A stretch of 64,000 bases of DNA, from assembly GCA_948678575.1 (NCBI GenBank), contig CAPPGO010000002.1:115697-179696 (forward strand), written 5' to 3'. Positions 36,065-45,547 of the stretch are shown one piece after another; positions within the stretch are counted from its first letter, which is position 1; each line of letters begins with the position of its first letter. Under the pieces are notes generated by a model, which saw only the letters and a program-made list of their open reading frames with translations, was not told the DNA's origin and did no database searches. The position numbers and the translations under genes are program-made. The stretch is from an uncultured Clostridia bacterium (GTDB taxonomy: Bacteria; Bacillota; Clostridia; TANB77; CAG-508).

Positions 36065-36117
36065 AAAAACGAGTAATAGCGAGGCACTATGCCATGCGAA
36101 CTGCTCGTTTTTTTATT
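36065..36117 (+). terminator. Terminator after the lipoprotein gene
   Basis: AAAAACGAG (36065-36073) pairs with CTCGTTTTT (36104-36112) around a branched loop, followed by more T residues. Confidence 0.8.
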
Positions 36118-36211
36118 ATGATGATTGCACAAAAATTTCACATAAAAAACATACTTATTTGAAAAAATATATGATATAATGATGCCAACATAAAAACGGG
36201 AGGAATTTAAT

Positions 36212-37513
36212 ATGTTAAAATTCAATTTTGAAAATTCAAGTATTACAGACAAAATGGTAAATGCTTATACAGAAAAAGTGGTTGAGATCCATAAAGAATT
36301 AAATAAAGTTGCAAATGATGAGAAAGAATATGTTGGATGGTTAGAACTTCCTACAAATTATGATAAAGAAGAATTTGCAAGAATTAAAAAAGCAGCTAAA
36401 AAAATTCAAAAAGATTCAGATGTTTTAGTTGTAATTGGAATCGGAGGCTCTTATTTAGGTGCAAGAGCAGTTATAGAAGCATTATCACATTCTTTCTATA
36501 ATTCTATGCCAAATTCAAAAAGAAAAACACCACAAATAGTATATGCAGGAAATAATTTAAGCCCAGTATATATGAATGATTTATTAGAATTTGTTAGTGA
36601 TAAAGATATTTCTATAAATGTAATTTCTAAATCTGGAACTACTACTGAACCAGCTATTGCTTTTAGAATTTTTAGAGAAGTATTAGAAACAAAATATGGT
36701 GTAAAAGAAGCTAGAAAAAGAATTTATGTTACAACAGATAAAGCAAGAGGTGCTTTAAAAACTTTATCAAATGAAGAAAAATATGAAACTTTTGTTATAC
36801 CAGATAATGTAGGAGGTAGATTTTCTGTATTAACAGCAGTAGGGCTTTTACCAATTGCCACTGCTGGAATTGATATAGACAAATTAATGGTGGGAGCAAA
36901 GTCAGCACAAGATAAATACGGAGATGAAAATGTAAAATATAATGATTGCTATAAATATGCTGTTGTTAGAAATTTATTATATAATTCAAATAAATCAATA
37001 GAAATTTTAGCAAATTATGAGCCAAAACTTCATTATTTTACAGAATGGTGGAAACAACTTTATGGTGAGAGTGAAGGTAAAGATAAAACAGGAATATTCC
37101 CAGCAGGTGTTGATTTAACAACAGATTTACATTCAATGGGACAATATATCCAAGATGGAAGAAGAGACTTATTTGAAACAGTTATAAAAGTTAAAGAAAA
37201 TTCATCTGAAATTACAATTCAAACAGATGGACAAAATCTAGATGGTTTAAATTATTTAGCAGACAAAACATTAGGATATGTTAATTCAAAAGCTATGGAA
37301 GGAACTGTTCAAGCACATGTTACTGGAAATGTTCCAAACTTAATGATTGAAATAGATAAATTAGACGAAGAAAACATTGGAGAATTAATTTATTTCTTTG
37401 AAAAAGCTTGTGCAATTTCTGGAAAGATATTAGGAGTAAATCCATTTAATCAACCAGGTGTTGAAGAATATAAGAAAAATATGTTCAAATTATTAGAAAA
37501 ACCAGGATATTAA
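36212..37513 (+). CDS. pgi: Glucose-6-phosphate isomerase
   Basis: 433 aa, the shorter Firmicute form (about 450). Signatures are VVIGIGGSYLGARA, ISKSGTTTEPAIAFR, GGRFSVLTAVGLLP (catalytic region), GESEGKDKTGIFPAGVDLTTDLHS and FNQPGVEEYK. It interconverts glucose-6-P and fructose-6-P. GGGAGGAA lies 8 bp upstream of the ATG. Single-gene unit. Confidence 0.95.
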   Translation: MLKFNFENSSITDKMVNAYTEKVVEIHKELNKVANDEKEYVGWLELPTNYDKEEFARIKKAAKKIQKDSDVLVVIGIGGSYLGARAVIEALSHSFYNSMPNSKRKTPQIVYAGNNLSPVYMNDLLEFVSDKDISINVISKSGTTTEPAIAFRIFREVLETKYGVKEARKRIYVTTDKARGALKTLSNEEKYETFVIPDNVGGRFSVLTAVGLLPIATAGIDIDKLMVGAKSAQDKYGDENVKYNDCYKYAVVRNLLYNSNKSIEILANYEPKLHYFTEWWKQLYGESEGKDKTGIFPAGVDLTTDLHSMGQYIQDGRRDLFETVIKVKENSSEITIQTDGQNLDGLNYLADKTLGYVNSKAMEGTVQAHVTGNVPNLMIEIDKLDEENIGELIYFFEKACAISGKILGVNPFNQPGVEEYKKNMFKLLEKPGY

Positions 37514-37519
37514 AATATA

Positions 37520-37556
37520 AAAGACTTGGCAAATTTTTACCAAGTCTTTATTTTTT
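37520..37556. terminator. Bidirectional terminator between pgi and the convergent gene
   Basis: A perfect 10-bp stem (37520-37529 with 37540-37549) with A-rich and T-rich flanks. Confidence 0.85.
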
Positions 37557-37942
37557 TATTGTGAAATTTCTTTTTTTATATCTTTTGCAACCTTTTTAGC
37601 TGTTTGAATTTGATTAGGATTAGAAGTATCTAAATTTTCCAAAGCATCTAATTTTTTTGAAATAACAGTAAGTTTTCTTAAAACAGCCATTTTCCAGTAA
37701 CCTTCTTGAACATCTCTACCAACATTTGCAGTTATTAAAAGAGATATTCCAAAAAATAGTAGAGTAGATGCAACAATTATTATTGTTTTAAATACACCAT
37801 TTAAAACAAGTAAAATATCTACTAAAAATTGACTTAAAACAACACCTACAACAGCACCAATAATTGTAAGTAGAACTATTAGAAAAATTCTTTTTACTTT
37901 AAGCCAAAATATATAATTTTGAAATGTACTTTCATCATACAT
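37556..37942 (-). CDS. Small two-helix membrane protein, unknown
   Basis: 128 aa. Two or three hydrophobic helices lie between residues 17 and 70 (FLIVLLTIIGAVVGVVLSQF, then IIIVASTLLFFGISLLITANVG). An amphipathic, Lys-rich C-terminal tail follows (VISKKLDALENLDTSNPN). Family not recognised. The AGGAGG site upstream on the minus strand supports expression. Convergent with pgi. Confidence 0.65.
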   Translation of the reverse strand: MYDESTFQNYIFWLKVKRIFLIVLLTIIGAVVGVVLSQFLVDILLVLNGVFKTIIIVASTLLFFGISLLITANVGRDVQEGYWKMAVLRKLTVISKKLDALENLDTSNPNQIQTAKKVAKDIKKEISQ

Positions 37943-38056
37943 AGTAAAATCCTCCTAGATAATTATAATACTATTATATAATTTTGATTTTTTTTAGTCA
38001 AGAATATATTGACTTTTATTGGAAAAAGTGTTTAATTAGATATATACGAATTATAT

Positions 38057-38131
38057 TGGGGTATCGCCAAGCGGTAAGGCATCGGACTCTGACTCCGACA
38101 TTCCTGTGTTCGAATCACAGTACCCCAGCCA
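38057..38131 (+). tRNA. tRNA-Gln (anticodon CUG)
   Basis: A full cloverleaf: acceptor TGGGGTA (38057-38063) pairs with TACCCCA. The D arm is GCC/GGC, the anticodon stem is TCGGA/TCCGA with loop CTCTGAC, and the T stem is CTGTG/CACAG with loop TTCGAAT. The discriminator is G and CCA is encoded. The loop gives anticodon CUG, reading CAG. Confidence 0.95.
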
Positions 38132-38204
38132 AATAGTTATAGTACAACCCAAAATTGTTCTAATATATAATAATTTTGAACAGAAAATATGGTCAAGGAG
38201 AAGT

Positions 38205-39113
38205 ATGAATTTAATTGAATTTCTAAACAATAAACCAGCTGCAAAAAAATATGTAGAACAAAATAATTGTAATTTTGGAGAAATGACGCCAATACCAAAT
38301 CAATTTCTAAAAACATTACCAGATAATCAAGTAATAATAAATGAAGATGTATTTAGACAATTAGTGGATATTGCAGATAAAACAAATAATACAGGTTGTG
38401 AACATACATTTTTTTTATGTTGCCCTAGTAGTTGTGTAAACAAAAATAAGATTGAAATTACTAATTTTTTAGCACATAATTCAGATGTTCAAAGAAGAGT
38501 AGCTATATATGATAGTACAATGGTAGGGGCTTTGGAGAGAATTGCGAATAGAGTGCAAGAGGGTACACTTAATGAAGGTGTAGTTGTATTGATTGGTCAT
38601 ACTCATCCAGCAGAGGGAAGATGGTATGATAATTTTTCTTTTGGTGATTTGAATGGCTATTCACAGGGGATTAGAAATAATGTAGTTTACGAGAGTAGAA
38701 AAATTGAAACAGGTGGTTGCATGTTGACTGCTGATGGAAAAATAAGAATGGTTTTTTATGACCCAGAAGCTAAAGATTTCTATAAATTTACTAATATTAA
38801 AGTTCGAACAAAGGAAAAGGAATTAGTAGATTTTGAAAAAATTTTCAAAAGATATAAAGAGAATGAAAGAACTCAAAGTAGAAATCAAAGATTTTCTGAA
38901 AATAGCGATAGAAACGATATAGCAGAGTTGATATTAGAAAATTTTGCAATACTTCCACTGGAAGAAAGAGTGGAACTATATGCAAAATTATATAATATAC
39001 ATGAAGAAGGCAAAATGCTTTTAAACCAATTTGTACAGTTACCAGTAGATGCTCAAAAAGAAATGTATGAAAAATTTCAGGAACATATTAGAGAACAGGA
39101 AAGAAATATATAA
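38205..39113 (+). CDS. JAMM (JAB/MPN)-like metalloprotease domain protein
   Basis: 302 aa from ATG 38205 (AAGGAG 5 bp upstream); an upstream in-frame extension would run into the tRNA. The motif GHTHP(x10)FSFGDLNGY (about residues 130-152) matches the JAMM zinc site HxHPx(n)SxxD. A Glu upstream (NKIEITNF) could be the general base. Five Cys lie within residues 66-84 (GCEHTFFLCCPSSC). The C-terminal 80 residues are helical and charged. Prokaryotic JAMM proteins cleave ubiquitin-like or isopeptide bonds, or act in phage and conjugative systems; no partner is nearby. It begins 73 bp after tRNA-Gln. Confidence 0.7.
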   Translation: MNLIEFLNNKPAAKKYVEQNNCNFGEMTPIPNQFLKTLPDNQVIINEDVFRQLVDIADKTNNTGCEHTFFLCCPSSCVNKNKIEITNFLAHNSDVQRRVAIYDSTMVGALERIANRVQEGTLNEGVVVLIGHTHPAEGRWYDNFSFGDLNGYSQGIRNNVVYESRKIETGGCMLTADGKIRMVFYDPEAKDFYKFTNIKVRTKEKELVDFEKIFKRYKENERTQSRNQRFSENSDRNDIAELILENFAILPLEERVELYAKLYNIHEEGKMLLNQFVQLPVDAQKEMYEKFQEHIREQERNI

Positions 39114-39170
39114 AACATTAATACTGAAATATTTTAAACAAATTATGTTAAGAAGAAAATTAAATTTTTC

Positions 39171-39199
39171 TTGATTTTAAAATAAAAGTGTGTTAATAT
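39171..39199 (+). promoter_or_regulatory. Promoter of the valS T-box leader
   Basis: TTGATT at 39171-39176, 17-bp spacer, TAATAT at 39194-39199. Confidence 0.7.
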
Positions 39200-39229
39200 A
39201 TTAGATATACATAAAAACTATGAAAAAGA

Positions 39230-39458
39230 GGAGTAAGTTTACACTGCTAGATAAGAGAAAAGAAGTAATTTGCTGAAAGCTTCTTATAGAAAAGATAAAC
39301 TGAATGTAGCTTTGGAGTTGATATATTGAAATTATAGTAGATATATTCGTGTAAGATGCGTTAAATTTGTTAGAGATATTTATTAGAAATAATAAATAAG
39401 TAAGGTGGTACCGTGAAACTACAAGCTTTGCCCTTATAAGTGGCAGAGCTTTTTTGTT
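39230..39458 (+). promoter_or_regulatory. T-box riboswitch upstream of valS, specifier GTA
   Basis: The core AGGTGGTACCGTG is at 39403-39415. A terminator follows (AAGCTTTGCC paired with GGCAGAGCTT, then a T-run). AGTA is on the 5' side of stem I, and GAATGTAGC precedes TTGGAG. The GTA at 39306-39308 is a valine codon in the specifier position and matches the downstream gene. Confidence 0.95.
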
Positions 39459-39490
39459 TGTATATAAAATTAATATAAGGGGGACATATT

Positions 39491-42172
39491 ATGGAAAATC
39501 ACAAATTAAATGATAAGTTTAACCCAAAAGATTTTGAGGATAGACTTTATAAAGAGTGGGAAGAAAAAGGATATTTTAAACCATCAGAAGACAAATCAAA
39601 GGAAACTTTTTGTGTTATGATGCCACCACCAAATGTAACTGGAAAATTGCATATGGGACATGCCTTAGATGATACACTTCAAGATATTTTAATTAGATAT
39701 AAGAGAATGCAAGGTTTTAGAACTTTATGGGTTCCAGGAACAGATCATTCTTCAATATCTACTGAAATGAAAGTAGTTCAAAAATTAGCATCAGAAGGAA
39801 AAACAAAATATGATTTAGGTAGAGAAAAATTTATAGAAGAGGCTTGGGACTGGACAAAGCTTTATGGTGGTACAATTGAAAATCAACAACGAAAATTAGG
39901 ATGTTCTTGTGATTGGAGCAAAAAAAGATTTACATTAGATGAAGGTTTATCTGATGCTGTTCTTGAACAATTTGTTAATTTGTATAATAAAAAGCTTATC
40001 TATAAGGGAAAAAGAATGGTAAACTGGTGTACAAGTTGTAATACTTCAATTTCTGATGCAGAGGTTGAATACCATGAAGAAGCATCTCATTTATGGCATA
40101 TTAGATATAAAATATCTGGTACACAGGATGAGTATGTAGTAGTAGCAACAACAAGACCAGAAACAATGCTTGGAGATACAGCAGTTGCAGTTCACCCAGA
40201 AGATGAGAGATATAAAGATATAGTTGGAAAAACTTGTATATTACCAATTATGAATAAGGAAATTCCAATAATTGCAGATAGTTTTGTTGAAAAAGATTTT
40301 GGAACTGGTTGTGTTAAAATTACACCTGCACATGATATAAATGACTATAATGCTGGTTTAAGACATAATTTGGATATTATTGAAGTATTTGATGAAAACT
40401 TTAAAATGGGCAATTTAGTACCAGAATATAAAGGCATGGATTTACTAGAAGCTAGAAAGAAAATTGTAGAAAAATTAAAAGAAATAGGTAGCTTAGTAAA
40501 AGAGGAAGACTATACTCATAATGTTGCAAAATGTGAAAGATGTAAAAATACAATAGAACCAAAAATTTCTGAGCAATGGTTTGTAAAAATGAAACCATTA
40601 GCAGAACCAGCAATTGAAGCAGTAAGAAATGATGATATTAGATTTGTTCCAAAAAGATATGAAAAAACATATTTTAATTGGTTAGAAAATATTCAAGATT
40701 GGTGTATTTCAAGACAATTATGGTGGGGACATAGAATTCCAGCATATTATTGTGAAGAATGTAATCATATTAATGTTTCAAAAACAGTCCCAGAAAAATG
40801 TGAAAAATGTGGAAGCACACATTTACATCAAGATGAAGATACTTTGGACACATGGTTTAGTTCAGCATTATGGCCTTTTTCAACACTTGGATGGCCTAAT
40901 AAAACAGAAGATTTAAAAGATTTTTATCCAACAAATGTGTTAGTTACAGGTTATGATATTATATTCTTCTGGGTTGCAAGAATGGTATTTTCAGGAATTG
41001 AACTTATGGGAGAAAAGCCATTTAGTGATGTTTTAATTCATGGAATAGTAAGAGATAGTCAAGGCAGAAAAATGAGTAAAACTCTTGGAAATGGTATTGA
41101 TCCAATAGAAATAATAGAAAAATATGGTACAGATGCTTTAAGATTTTCTTTAATTAGTGGAACAACAGCTGGTAATGATATTAGATATATGCCTGAGAAA
41201 TTAGATCAAGCTTCAAATTTTGCAAATAAAATATGGAATGCTTCTAAATTCATTATAAATAATTTAGCTAGTAAAGAAGATATAATGGAATTTGATAGTA
41301 AAGCAAAAGATGAAAAAACAGGTATGTATAAATCTGAAATGCTAAAAATTGAGGATAGATGGATATTAAATAAATTAGACAATTTAATTGAAACAGTTAC
41401 TAAAAATATTGAAGATTATGATTTAGGAATTGCTCTTGATAATATATATAGTTTTATTTGGAATGAATTTTGTGATTGGTATATAGAAATGGTAAAACCA
41501 AGATTATATAGTGAAAACAAAGACGAAAAAATAGCAGTAAGTTTTGTATTAAATTATGTATTTGGAGATAGCTTAAAATTATTACATCCATTTATGCCAT
41601 TTGTAACATCAGAAATTTATGATTGTTTAGTAAATTATACTGATGAAGATTTAATGATGACACATTTCCCAAAAATAAAAAAACGAGTAGAATATAATGA
41701 AAGTGATAATATCGTTGAAAAATTAAAAGAGATGATAGTTGGAATAAGAAATGTAAGAGCAAATATGAACATACATCCATCTAAAAAAGCTAAACTGATA
41801 TTTGTTACTACAAAGTATAAAAACGAAGTTAATGAAGCAAAAGAATTCTTATTAAAATTAGGTTTTGGAAGTGAAATAAAAATTCAAAATAATAAGGAAG
41901 GAATTGGACAAGACGCAATTAGTATTATTCAAGATGATATAGAATTATATATGCCACTTGAAGATTTGGTTGATATTAAAGAAGAAATTGCAAGACTTGA
42001 AGGTGAAAAGAAAAAATTAGAAGCAGAAGTTCAAAGAGGAGAAAAGATGCTTTCAAATCCTGGTTTTGTAAATAAAGCACCAGAAAAGAAGATAAATGAA
42101 GAAAAAGAAAAGTTAGCAAATTATAAAAAAATGCTTGAAGCAGTAACAGAAAGATTAGAAGGTTTAAAATAA
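39491..42172 (+). CDS. valS: Valyl-tRNA synthetase
   Basis: 893 aa class I synthetase. HIGH-type motif is PPPNVTGKLHMGHALDD, the editing domain includes TTRPETMLGDTAVAVHP, KMSKS-type motif is GRKMSKTLGNGIDP, and a C-terminal coiled-coil arm is present (EEIARLEGEKKKLEAEVQR). Zinc-type Cys pairs are seen at CERCKN and CEECNH/CEKCGS. AGGGGGAC precedes the ATG. Controlled by the T-box directly upstream. Confidence 0.97.
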   Translation: MENHKLNDKFNPKDFEDRLYKEWEEKGYFKPSEDKSKETFCVMMPPPNVTGKLHMGHALDDTLQDILIRYKRMQGFRTLWVPGTDHSSISTEMKVVQKLASEGKTKYDLGREKFIEEAWDWTKLYGGTIENQQRKLGCSCDWSKKRFTLDEGLSDAVLEQFVNLYNKKLIYKGKRMVNWCTSCNTSISDAEVEYHEEASHLWHIRYKISGTQDEYVVVATTRPETMLGDTAVAVHPEDERYKDIVGKTCILPIMNKEIPIIADSFVEKDFGTGCVKITPAHDINDYNAGLRHNLDIIEVFDENFKMGNLVPEYKGMDLLEARKKIVEKLKEIGSLVKEEDYTHNVAKCERCKNTIEPKISEQWFVKMKPLAEPAIEAVRNDDIRFVPKRYEKTYFNWLENIQDWCISRQLWWGHRIPAYYCEECNHINVSKTVPEKCEKCGSTHLHQDEDTLDTWFSSALWPFSTLGWPNKTEDLKDFYPTNVLVTGYDIIFFWVARMVFSGIELMGEKPFSDVLIHGIVRDSQGRKMSKTLGNGIDPIEIIEKYGTDALRFSLISGTTAGNDIRYMPEKLDQASNFANKIWNASKFIINNLASKEDIMEFDSKAKDEKTGMYKSEMLKIEDRWILNKLDNLIETVTKNIEDYDLGIALDNIYSFIWNEFCDWYIEMVKPRLYSENKDEKIAVSFVLNYVFGDSLKLLHPFMPFVTSEIYDCLVNYTDEDLMMTHFPKIKKRVEYNESDNIVEKLKEMIVGIRNVRANMNIHPSKKAKLIFVTTKYKNEVNEAKEFLLKLGFGSEIKIQNNKEGIGQDAISIIQDDIELYMPLEDLVDIKEEIARLEGEKKKLEAEVQRGEKMLSNPGFVNKAPEKKINEEKEKLANYKKMLEAVTERLEGLK

Positions 42173-42178
42173 GTAATT

Positions 42179-42212
42179 AACACTAGGAAATATAATTTCC
42201 TAGTGTTTTATG
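42179..42212 (+). terminator. Terminator after valS
   Basis: A perfect 12-bp stem (42179-42190 with 42196-42207) and a T-run. Confidence 0.85.
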
Positions 42213-42292
42213 GTATATTATGTACTATTTTTGTACATTTTACAATAAATAAATTTTAATTATAAAAAAGTGCTGTTTTTTCCCTAATTTTC

Positions 42293-42321
42293 TTGAATAA
42301 TATAATGGTGTATGTTATAAT
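42293..42321 (+). promoter_or_regulatory. Promoter of the exopolysaccharide cluster
   Basis: TTGAAT at 42293-42298, 17-bp spacer, TATAAT at 42316-42321. About 150 nt of untranslated leader follow; I see no known riboswitch in it. Confidence 0.8.
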
Positions 42322-42473
42322 TATATATGAATATTGTGAAATCGAAAAGTGACTAAGGTTTTGCGATTGTTTATTATAAGATAATAAATGTTTTCAATAA
42401 AAAAGAGCATTTATATGCAATTGATAATAGTATTTTATTTAGAATAGTAATAAAAAAGGGAGTAATATGGCTA

Positions 42474-43319
42474 ATGAAAAAAATTCTTGAATATTCAGTG
42501 CTAATGAGTGTTTATAGAAAAGATAATCCAACATGGCTAAAAACAAGTATTGATAGTATGCTTAATCAAACTATTAAAACGAATGACTTTGTTTTAATAG
42601 AAGATGGTGAATTAGAAAAAGAATTAGAAGAAGTTATATTAGAATATGAAAAAAAATATTCTAGTATATTTCATGTTGTAAGAAATGCTGAAAATCAAGG
42701 ATTAGGAGTAGTTTTAGCACAGGGCGTATTAGAATGTAAAAATGATTGGATTGCACGTATGGATTCTGATGATTATGCCAAAGAGGATAGAATTGAAAAA
42801 CAATTAAATATAATAGAACAATTTAATGAAGATATTGATATTGTAGGTTCTAATATAGCAGAATTTATTGACAATATAGATAATGTTATATCTTATAGAG
42901 TTTTACCAAAAAGTGATGAAGAAATTAAAAAGTTTGCAAGAAGAAGAAATCCTTTTGGACATCCTTCTGTTATGTTAAAGAAAGAAACAGTTTTAAAAGC
43001 TAGTAATTTTAGAACATATTATTTATGTGAAGATTATGATATGTGGATTAGAATGTTCCAAAATAATGCCAAAGCATATAATATTCAAGAATGTTTAGTG
43101 TATATGAGAATAAATGAAGATTTTTATAAAAGAAGAGGTGGAATTAAATATTTAAGATCAATTTTAAAGTTTAAGACAGAACAATTAAAGAACGGATTTT
43201 ATGGAATTACAGATTTTATTATAAGTTCATTTGCAAGTATTGTTACTTGTCTAATGCCAAATTTTATAAGAGATTGCATATACAAGAATTTTTTAAGGAA
43301 TAGATATAATAATGATTAA
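42474..43319 (+). CDS. Family 2 glycosyltransferase
   Basis: 281 aa GT-A fold. YSVLMSVYRKDNPTWLKTSI opens the fold. ENQGLGVVLAQG and the DxD-type ARMDSDDYA (about 97-105) bind the nucleotide sugar, and FGHPSVMLKKE and CEDYDMWIRM follow. It adds a sugar during repeat-unit assembly. The start is ATG 42474 with GGGAG 11 bp upstream; an ATG at 42467 opens only a seven-codon frame. First gene of a six-gene polysaccharide run; overlaps the next by 8 bp. Confidence 0.88.
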   Translation: MKKILEYSVLMSVYRKDNPTWLKTSIDSMLNQTIKTNDFVLIEDGELEKELEEVILEYEKKYSSIFHVVRNAENQGLGVVLAQGVLECKNDWIARMDSDDYAKEDRIEKQLNIIEQFNEDIDIVGSNIAEFIDNIDNVISYRVLPKSDEEIKKFARRRNPFGHPSVMLKKETVLKASNFRTYYLCEDYDMWIRMFQNNAKAYNIQECLVYMRINEDFYKRRGGIKYLRSILKFKTEQLKNGFYGITDFIISSFASIVTCLMPNFIRDCIYKNFLRNRYNND

Positions 43320-44415
43320 TATACTTTTTACAATAAATTTTTTAACTAATGGTGGTCCAACACGTGTTCTAGAAAATATTATAAGTAGTTTAAATAAAGA
43401 AGAATACAAGATAACAATTTTGACATTAATTGATGAAAACAATCCAAAATTAGTTGAAAAATTAGAAAAAGATGGAATAAAAATAGTCCAATTAAATTAT
43501 TCAAAAAGTTTAGGTTGTATATTGAAAAATAGAAAAGAAATTCAAAAAGTTATACAAGAAATTAAACCAGACATTATTCATACACATGGTATAGTTTCAA
43601 GTTTAATACTTTATATGATAAAAATAGATGCTTATAAAATAACTACTATACATAATAATATGTTTGAGGATTACAAATATACTTATGGAAAATACAAAGG
43701 AAAAATATTTGCGTTTGTACATATTTGGACTTTAAGAAAATATAATGATGTTATTTGTTGTTCTAAAACTTCTTATGAAGCTTTAAAGGGAAAATGCAAA
43801 AATCTTTCTTATATAAGAAATGGAATTGATTGTAATATCAATATAAAAGATAAAAATGAAATAAGAAGAGAATTAAAAATTCCAGAAAAAGATACTGTTT
43901 TTATCTATGTTGGAGTTATTAATGCAAGAAAAAGAGTAGTAGAATTAGTAAAAATGTTTTCAACTACTTTGAAAAATGATGAATGGCTTTTAATAGTGGG
44001 TGATGGTGAATTATTAGAGGAAGCTAAAAAATATAAAAATGATAGAATAATTTTTTTAGGTTTTAAGGAAAATGTTTTGGATTATATAAATGCTTCAAAT
44101 GTATATACATCAAATTCTTTTTCAGAAGGCTTTTCTATTTCTGTTATTGAAGCTTTATATTGTAATTTATATTGTTTCTTATCGGATATTCCATCACATA
44201 AAGAATGTTTTGAGATTGATAAAGAATTTTACATTGGAGAATATTTTAATAAGCAAAATTTTGCAGAACAAAAAGAGAAGTTAATGTATACTATTAAGAA
44301 TATAAGATTTAGTAATAATTCAAATTTTCAAGAAAAATATTTATCTTCTAAGGCTATGACCAATGAATATGAAAAATATTATCAAATATATGAAGTTGGA
44401 AGGAAAAATAGATGA
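43312..44415 (+). CDS. Family 4 glycosyltransferase
   Basis: 367 aa GT-B fold. The N-terminal acceptor half includes FLTNGGPTRVLENI and IIHTHGIVSSL. The C-terminal donor half includes VIYVGVINARKR-like sequence and the E(x7)E-type SNSFSEGFSISVIEAL (about 263-280). Retaining enzyme of the WaaG/CapM type. Its ATG overlaps the previous gene and its TGA overlaps the next ATG, so the cluster is tightly coupled. Confidence 0.88.
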   Translation: MINILFTINFLTNGGPTRVLENIISSLNKEEYKITILTLIDENNPKLVEKLEKDGIKIVQLNYSKSLGCILKNRKEIQKVIQEIKPDIIHTHGIVSSLILYMIKIDAYKITTIHNNMFEDYKYTYGKYKGKIFAFVHIWTLRKYNDVICCSKTSYEALKGKCKNLSYIRNGIDCNINIKDKNEIRRELKIPEKDTVFIYVGVINARKRVVELVKMFSTTLKNDEWLLIVGDGELLEEAKKYKNDRIIFLGFKENVLDYINASNVYTSNSFSEGFSISVIEALYCNLYCFLSDIPSHKECFEIDKEFYIGEYFNKQNFAEQKEKLMYTIKNIRFSNNSNFQEKYLSSKAMTNEYEKYYQIYEVGRKNR

Positions 44416-45521
44416 CACTAATTTTTTATATGATTATTGATTTTCTTGCAATTTTATTTTTTAAAGTTGCAGAAGTTGGAAGAAGAAAAGTAGAAAAAAA
44501 TAATATAGTTCATACTAAGGGAAAAATATACACTTACAACTTTTGTTTGTTTTTTGTTTTTATAATATTATCTTTGATTTTAGGACTAAGACATTATAGT
44601 GTTGGTGTAGATACGGATAATTATAGAAAAGTATTTTTTAGAATTATTGATGGTACAATCACAGTTTCTGATAAAAAATGGATACCATTTGGTTTTCTAA
44701 TATTAAACAAAGTAGTTGGTGCTTTTTTTGGAAAGAATTATGTTATTTTAAATTGTATTATAGGATTTTTAAGCATATTTTTCTTATTGAAAAGTATATG
44801 GAATAATAGTGATAAACCTACTTTGAGTTTATATATTTTTATAGCTATGTGTTTATATTATCAAATGATGAACCAAGCGAGACAAATGCTTGCATTGGTA
44901 ATTGTAATGTATAGTTATAAGTATTTAAAAGAACGAAATTTTATAAAATATGCTATTTTTATAGGCTTTGCATCATTAATGCATAGTTCAGCGATAATAA
45001 TGTTACCGTTTTACTTTATTGCTAATTTTAAAGTAAATAATAAGTTTTTATTGTTATATTTAATTACAACAATAGCGATTATTCTTTCATATGACTATAT
45101 TGTATTATTAATATCAAAAACAAGTTATGGTTTAATATATAGTCAAACAGGATATTTCCAAGCTAAGGATTCTAGTAAATTAAATTTAATAATACGATTA
45201 CTTATGCTGTTTGGTGTTTTAATATTTAAAAAGAAATTATTAAAAGAGAATCCAGAAAGTAAATTTTTATATAACTTAGTAATATGGTGTACATTATTTC
45301 AAATTATAACTATAAAAGTATATATATTAGGAAGAATTACAAGTTATTTCTTTGTATTTTATATTTTCTTAATTCCTAAGATTATACACAGTTTTCCAGT
45401 AAAAAAACGAATATATATATCTGCATTAGTAGTTATATTATTCTTTATATATCATTTAGTATATTTTAAATATTCAAGTGTAACAGCTGGATATGATGTA
45501 TATAAATTGTTCATGTTATAA
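44412..45521 (+). CDS. EpsG/Wzy-like polysaccharide polymerase
   Basis: 369 aa, about 10 membrane helices. The EpsG pattern is visible: LGLRHYSVGVDTDNYRKVF, QMMNQARQMLALVIV and FASLMHSSAIIMLPFYF. It links lipid-carried repeat units into polymer outside the membrane. Start ATGA overlaps the stop of the glycosyltransferase before it. Confidence 0.85.
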   Translation: MTLIFYMIIDFLAILFFKVAEVGRRKVEKNNIVHTKGKIYTYNFCLFFVFIILSLILGLRHYSVGVDTDNYRKVFFRIIDGTITVSDKKWIPFGFLILNKVVGAFFGKNYVILNCIIGFLSIFFLLKSIWNNSDKPTLSLYIFIAMCLYYQMMNQARQMLALVIVMYSYKYLKERNFIKYAIFIGFASLMHSSAIIMLPFYFIANFKVNNKFLLLYLITTIAIILSYDYIVLLISKTSYGLIYSQTGYFQAKDSSKLNLIIRLLMLFGVLIFKKKLLKENPESKFLYNLVIWCTLFQIITIKVYILGRITSYFFVFYIFLIPKIIHSFPVKKRIYISALVVILFFIYHLVYFKYSSVTAGYDVYKLFML

Positions 45522-45547
45522 TATAAAAAATAGTAAGGAGAAAAAAT

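Noticed and set aside
42467..42490. Upstream ATG as the start of the family 2 glycosyltransferase
   Set aside because: It opens a different frame of only seven codons before a stop; the ATG at 42474 starts the real frame.
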